Shown piece after piece: positions 62,101 to 64,000 of a DNA stretch of 64,000 nt. A program made the translations under genes and the position numbers. How positions within the stretch are numbered: the stretch's first letter is position 1; the number at the start of each line of letters is the position of its first letter. Under the pieces are notes generated by a model. That model had not been told where the DNA came from. It was given only the letters and a program-made list of their open reading frames with translations, and ran no database searches. This stretch comes from JALQTD01 sp965656785 (GTDB lineage: Bacteria; Bacteroidota; Bacteroidia; Flavobacteriales_D; Sanyastnellaceae). Location of the stretch: assembly GCA_965656785.1 (NCBI GenBank), contig CBFHLY010000009.1, forward strand, positions 26,341 to 90,340, in the 5' to 3' direction.

Positions 62101-62384
62101 CCGAGGCAATCCGTGCAGGCTCCGGCCTCACATCCCAGGTTGGAGGAGTTATCGGTTGACAGGACCAAGCCTTCGGCAACGGAGAAGGTTCCCTCGCCAT
62201 CGGTCATGTAGCCCAATTGGACGCTGCCTCCGGTGTAGGTGATGTTCGTAGCCTGAACCCCGTTTCCCAGCAGCACGTCGTTCACGTACTCCTCGAGGGT
62301 CAGTCCTTGGGTGATGACCTGCGCCTCTACGGCTCCTGCGGCGCAGCAGCATGCAATCAGTAACGGCAAAGCCCTTTTCATCAT
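59169..62384 (-). CDS. choice-of-anchor-L / gliding-motility type T9SS protein
   Basis: 1071 aa. Signal peptide to about 22. Residues about 23-300 match the choice-of-anchor-L domain (LSTDNSSNLG, NYVFGSDEYLTWINSAYNDVFAFFLSGPG). Calx-beta-like segment (about 275-400), then five or more SprB/PKD-like repeats (about 405-900), one PKD with YSWNFGDGSTSDEPNPVHQY, and a type B CTD (PTAFTPNNDGLNDAF, VFNRWGEEVFHT). Large surface adhesin carried by T9SS and probably bound to the cell via SprF-like partners. TATGTTTG at 62443-62450, leader about 58 nt. Confidence 0.9.
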   Translation of the reverse strand: MMKRALPLLIACCCAAGAVEAQVITQGLTLEEYVNDVLLGNGVQATNITYTGGSVQLGYMTDGEGTFSVAEGLVLSTDNSSNLGCEAGACTDCLGNGFNDPDLLSVANSVPPLIGQNFNVSSVNDGCVLEFDFVAAGDTVSFNYVFGSDEYLTWINSAYNDVFAFFLSGPGITGPYDSPAGFPGGAVNIAAVPDTDPAIPITISSVNPQTNDAYYIDNPGSTEAPCINGYTVPFTAWHEVECGETYHIKLAIADGSDTALESIVVLEAGSFQSNAVVQIDLSIDVGGPEANTIYEDCGTATLTFERPLETILELQEMVYIDYSNSTATNGVDFGQPQPDGSLLPLPDSVVFDPFVSVVSFQLVAPVDGISESDEIVEMVIDNVAACNGGGLETFFTFTIADAPPPFEVSGYTTEACLGFEQPVSPIISGGYGNYTYEWECTGETAAEIVVTPEDDWSCFVTVGDTCGTPSQTVEIEVEILEFPPFVVDIAQESVELTCNGSSTISANAEGGNGPSTGGSYDYDWYDQDGGNIPPSWWMPSEVNLGVWQDAEMVYVTVTDACGFEATDSIEVTYDIPELVVDLDPVLEVFCNEQFTVGPSVTGQAPFNYQWFENGSTVWVWSQNYTGATDSDLVLEVLVSDACGQQESVEVDVQVTAPDVVVVTPTELVGPCTTVFEVEADVTSGSGGYTYLWYQDGNLMGGQGSDAVFIESFVDTEIEVVVNDGCGQTGGSSTDIVIENPPLVIELGDAINASCVDNTPIAVDILSGAGAYEYAWVVNGEPYSSDEEILVQSFFTIPIAVNVQDGCGGEASDEVSYIIPNIPLDITISEDITICAGDGISIQANATGGEEGFVYYWPTLNAYGPTQYIVPTQTATYPVVATDICGWEVDEATEVAVQYLFSNFTVSMLTQTQAQFTATPSPAEPFEGAFSYSWNFGDGSTSDEPNPVHQYDGLQDYTASLEVMSWIGCRDSAYTNIPGPVNLYVPTAFTPNNDGLNDAFAVHLSGVKDFEMWVFNRWGEEVFHTQDPLEPWIGEVNGGAHYAPNGIYNWVVRLKGFNTDAQEYTGTVQLMR

Positions 62385-62442
62385 CTTGGATGTGTTTTGG
62401 TCTGAAATCAGCTCCGTGAGTGGAGTCCGCCAACTAGACCCC

Positions 62443-62450
62443 CAAACATA
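62443..62450 (-). promoter_or_regulatory. -7 box of the anchor-L gene
   Basis: TATGTTTG on the minus strand, exact match; 58 nt before the ATG. Confidence 0.45.
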
Positions 62451-62474
62451 GCAAAGGGTTGCCTCTGCTTGGAC

Positions 62475-62969
62475 TCAATTTCGAAACACTTCCAGCTGGG
62501 GAATGAGCTGCTTCCGTGCATGGAAAATGCGGCTCTTGACCGTTCCCAATGGAATGCCCAGTTGCTCCGCGACTTCCTCGTAGCGGTATCCTTGGAGATA
62601 CAGGCCCATGACCCGGGCCAAATCCGGACGCAACCGGTGAATGGCCTCCCGAATGTCCTTTTCAGTCAACTGGCTCTCCACGTCCCGCGAACCCTCGCTG
62701 CCCATCATCCACGAATCTTCACCGCCAAGGTCGGCGTACACGGGCTTGAGTTTCTTCCGGTTGTTCAGGAAGATGGAGCGCATGATCGTGTACAACCAGC
62801 CTTTGAAGTTGGTCCCTTCGCGGAAGGAGTTTTTATACCGAAGCGCCTTGACCATCGTGTCTTGGATCAAATCGTCCGCATCGTCCGAATTTCGGGTCAG
62901 GTTCAAAGCGAAGCCCCGGAGGAACGTAGCGTGTCCTACGAGGAGGTTGTTGAATTCAATGGTACTCAT
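62475..62969 (-). CDS. ECF-type RNA polymerase sigma factor
   Basis: 164 aa. Sigma region 2 (DDADDLIQDTMVKALRYKNS, GWLYTIMRSIFLNNRKK) and region 4 (RLRPDLARVMGLYLQGYRYE, IPLGTVKSRIFHARKQL). Start at ATG 62969; the longer frame to 63326 is a shadow across the terminator. No anti-sigma gene next to it. It lies downstream of the CarH-like regulator on the same strand, separated by a terminator. Confidence 0.92.
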   Translation of the reverse strand: MSTIEFNNLLVGHATFLRGFALNLTRNSDDADDLIQDTMVKALRYKNSFREGTNFKGWLYTIMRSIFLNNRKKLKPVYADLGGEDSWMMGSEGSRDVESQLTEKDIREAIHRLRPDLARVMGLYLQGYRYEEVAEQLGIPLGTVKSRIFHARKQLIPQLEVFRN

Positions 62970-63068
62970 GGCGCAGGTTTTGTGTAACGATTCCCGACAA
63001 AGATTAAACAGAAATCGCGCGCAACCATTGTTTTGTGGAAGAATGTTTTCTAAAAATTCCACAAAAAG

Positions 63069-63099
63069 AAACAACCCGCTGGTTTTCAGCGGGTTGTTT
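63069..63099 (-). terminator. terminator after the MerR gene
   Basis: Stem AAACAACCCGCTG / CAGCGGGTTGTTT, loop GTTTT; T-rich on the minus strand. Confidence 0.88.
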
Positions 63100-63121
63100 G
63101 TTTGGGGTCTTGTGGAACGGG

Positions 63122-64000
63122 TTAAGAAACGCCGATGGGGCGGCCGGGGTGCAGGGCACTGATGATGCCGTGGCCGTTCTCGAATACTTGGAGGAACGGG
63201 GCCTTGGGGGGCACGCCTGTGAAGGGCCGGCCTGCAAGCCAAAAGCGATGCGGCGAATCCCCATAATGCGACTTGATTTGGTCCACATAGCCCCCCACCC
63301 GATCGGCATCCGGGTGCACGGTGCAATACGTCACGAAGTCCACCGCGGGAAAGTGGTGCGCGAACTGCTCCAAATCGGAAAACGGCACACTCGATCCCAG
63401 GAACAGGCTGTGGTCCCCACGCGCCTTCGCGAGATAATGGAGGAACAGCAGCGACAACTCATGGGTCTCCTGGTCCGGCAAGTAGTGCACCAAAACGCGC
63501 TTCGGATTCGCCACCATCGGCATGGCCGCCAACCGCGCATACAGCTGCTGTCGAATGAGTTGGCTCAGAAAGTGCTCCTGGGCGGGACAAATCGCATCCG
63601 ACAGCCAAAGCAGCCCGACTTCCTCTAGAAATGGTAGGTAAACCTCCGTGAAGAGGCGTTCGAATCCGTGTTCTGCGGTGTAGCGGTCAGAAAGTTCCAC
63701 GAAAAGGCGCTCGTCGTATTCGAGCATGGACTGCTTCATTTGGCCTGCAATCCCCGCTGCCGTCGCATCGGCCAAGTTCAAGTTTCCCGCGGCCTGCGCC
63801 ACTTCCTCCCGCGTCATGGCCGCCACCTTGGAAATCCGCTTCCCACTCTCCACCAACGTCGCCACGTTCATCAAGTGCTTCAACTCCGACCCCGCATAAT
63901 ACCGGATGTTCGTATCCGTACGCTGGGGCTCGAGCACTTGATAGCGCTGCTCCCAAATGCGGATCGTGTGCGCTTTCACACCAGATAAATGCTCGAGGTC
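63122..64000 (-). CDS. CarH/LitR-like MerR regulator with B12-binding domain, 5' truncated
   Basis: The frame is open to base 64000 (DLEHLSGVKAHTIRIWEQRY is the MerR recognition region), so the start lies beyond the window; the GTG at 63979 is internal. Counting from that GTG: MerR HTH about 1-55, helical B12-binding cap about 75-155 with Trp125-x9-Glu135-His136, and the cobalamin fold with His173 in QETHELS in place of DxHxxG. The Wx9EH motif and lower-ligand His are those of adenosylcobalamin photoreceptors of the CarH group. Predicted repressor released by light. Confidence 0.88.
   Translation of the reverse strand, partial: DLEHLSGVKAHTIRIWEQRYQVLEPQRTDTNIRYYAGSELKHLMNVATLVESGKRISKVAAMTREEVAQAAGNLNLADATAAGIAGQMKQSMLEYDERLFVELSDRYTAEHGFERLFTEVYLPFLEEVGLLWLSDAICPAQEHFLSQLIRQQLYARLAAMPMVANPKRVLVHYLPDQETHELSLLFLHYLAKARGDHSLFLGSSVPFSDLEQFAHHFPAVDFVTYCTVHPDADRVGGYVDQIKSHYGDSPHRFWLAGRPFTGVPPKAPFLQVFENGHGIISALHPGRPIGVS

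Overview
The window is a GC-rich stretch of a Bacteroidota chromosome, most likely a Flavobacteriales-type lineage rather than a low-GC Flavobacterium. The evidence is five large secreted proteins with type IX secretion (T9SS) C-terminal domains, very many -7 boxes of the Bacteroidota form TAnnTTTG, an IcmF-type fused acyl-CoA mutase, a FISUMP protein, an S46 dipeptidyl peptidase and a FucP-family sugar transporter. There are no rRNA or tRNA genes, no insertion sequences and no CRISPR array. It looks like ordinary chromosome with dense, mostly operonic coding.

Layout. 1-3287 (+): 3' part of a fused B12-dependent mutase, overlapping a DMT exporter. 3256-10762 (-): a tightly coupled five-gene operon encoding a secreted lysyl-oxidase homologue, a secreted CotH-kinase protein, a sulfotransferase-like P-loop protein, a class IV aminotransferase and a small membrane protein; this is the most unusual unit here. 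10903-16181: a 36-aa membrane peptide, DPP11-type peptidase, threonine aldolase and a T9SS protein. 16278-22666: YaaA, FKBP lipoprotein, a secreted M43-like protein with a substituted catalytic Glu, a DUF819 membrane protein and a transmembrane protein with a MarR-wing-like tail. 22801-29036 (-): RibA, then an alpha-glucan block (GH13 lipoprotein, glycan-binding-like secreted protein, maltose-type MFS). 29151-32474: a 1107-aa modular Cys-rich secreted protein. 32595-37506 (-): pgi, fba, AlkB-type monooxygenase, TPR lipoprotein, def. 37589-44113: RibB with a degenerate RibA domain, L31 type B, a SPOR-like protein coupled to a Xer recombinase, and a TonB-dependent receptor.

44103-52778: esterase and thioredoxin-like genes (+), then ettA-gluQ-FISUMP, a metallophosphoesterase and a BtuCDF/FecBCD-type ABC importer (-). 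52813-57478: carboxyltransferase (+), HEAT-like and Nudix genes (-), aat and two hypotheticals (+), a 47-aa protein (-). 57702-64000 (-): FucP-family transporter, choice-of-anchor-L T9SS protein, ECF sigma factor and a CarH-like B12-binding MerR regulator cut by the window end.

Two patterns run through the window. First, about fourteen genes have a -7 box ending only 3-6 nt before the start codon, which predicts leaderless mRNAs; this evidence also corrected several start sites. Second, most operonic neighbours overlap as ATGA or TGATG. B12-linked functions occur at both edges (mutase; CarH-like regulator), and a possible B12 importer lies between them.
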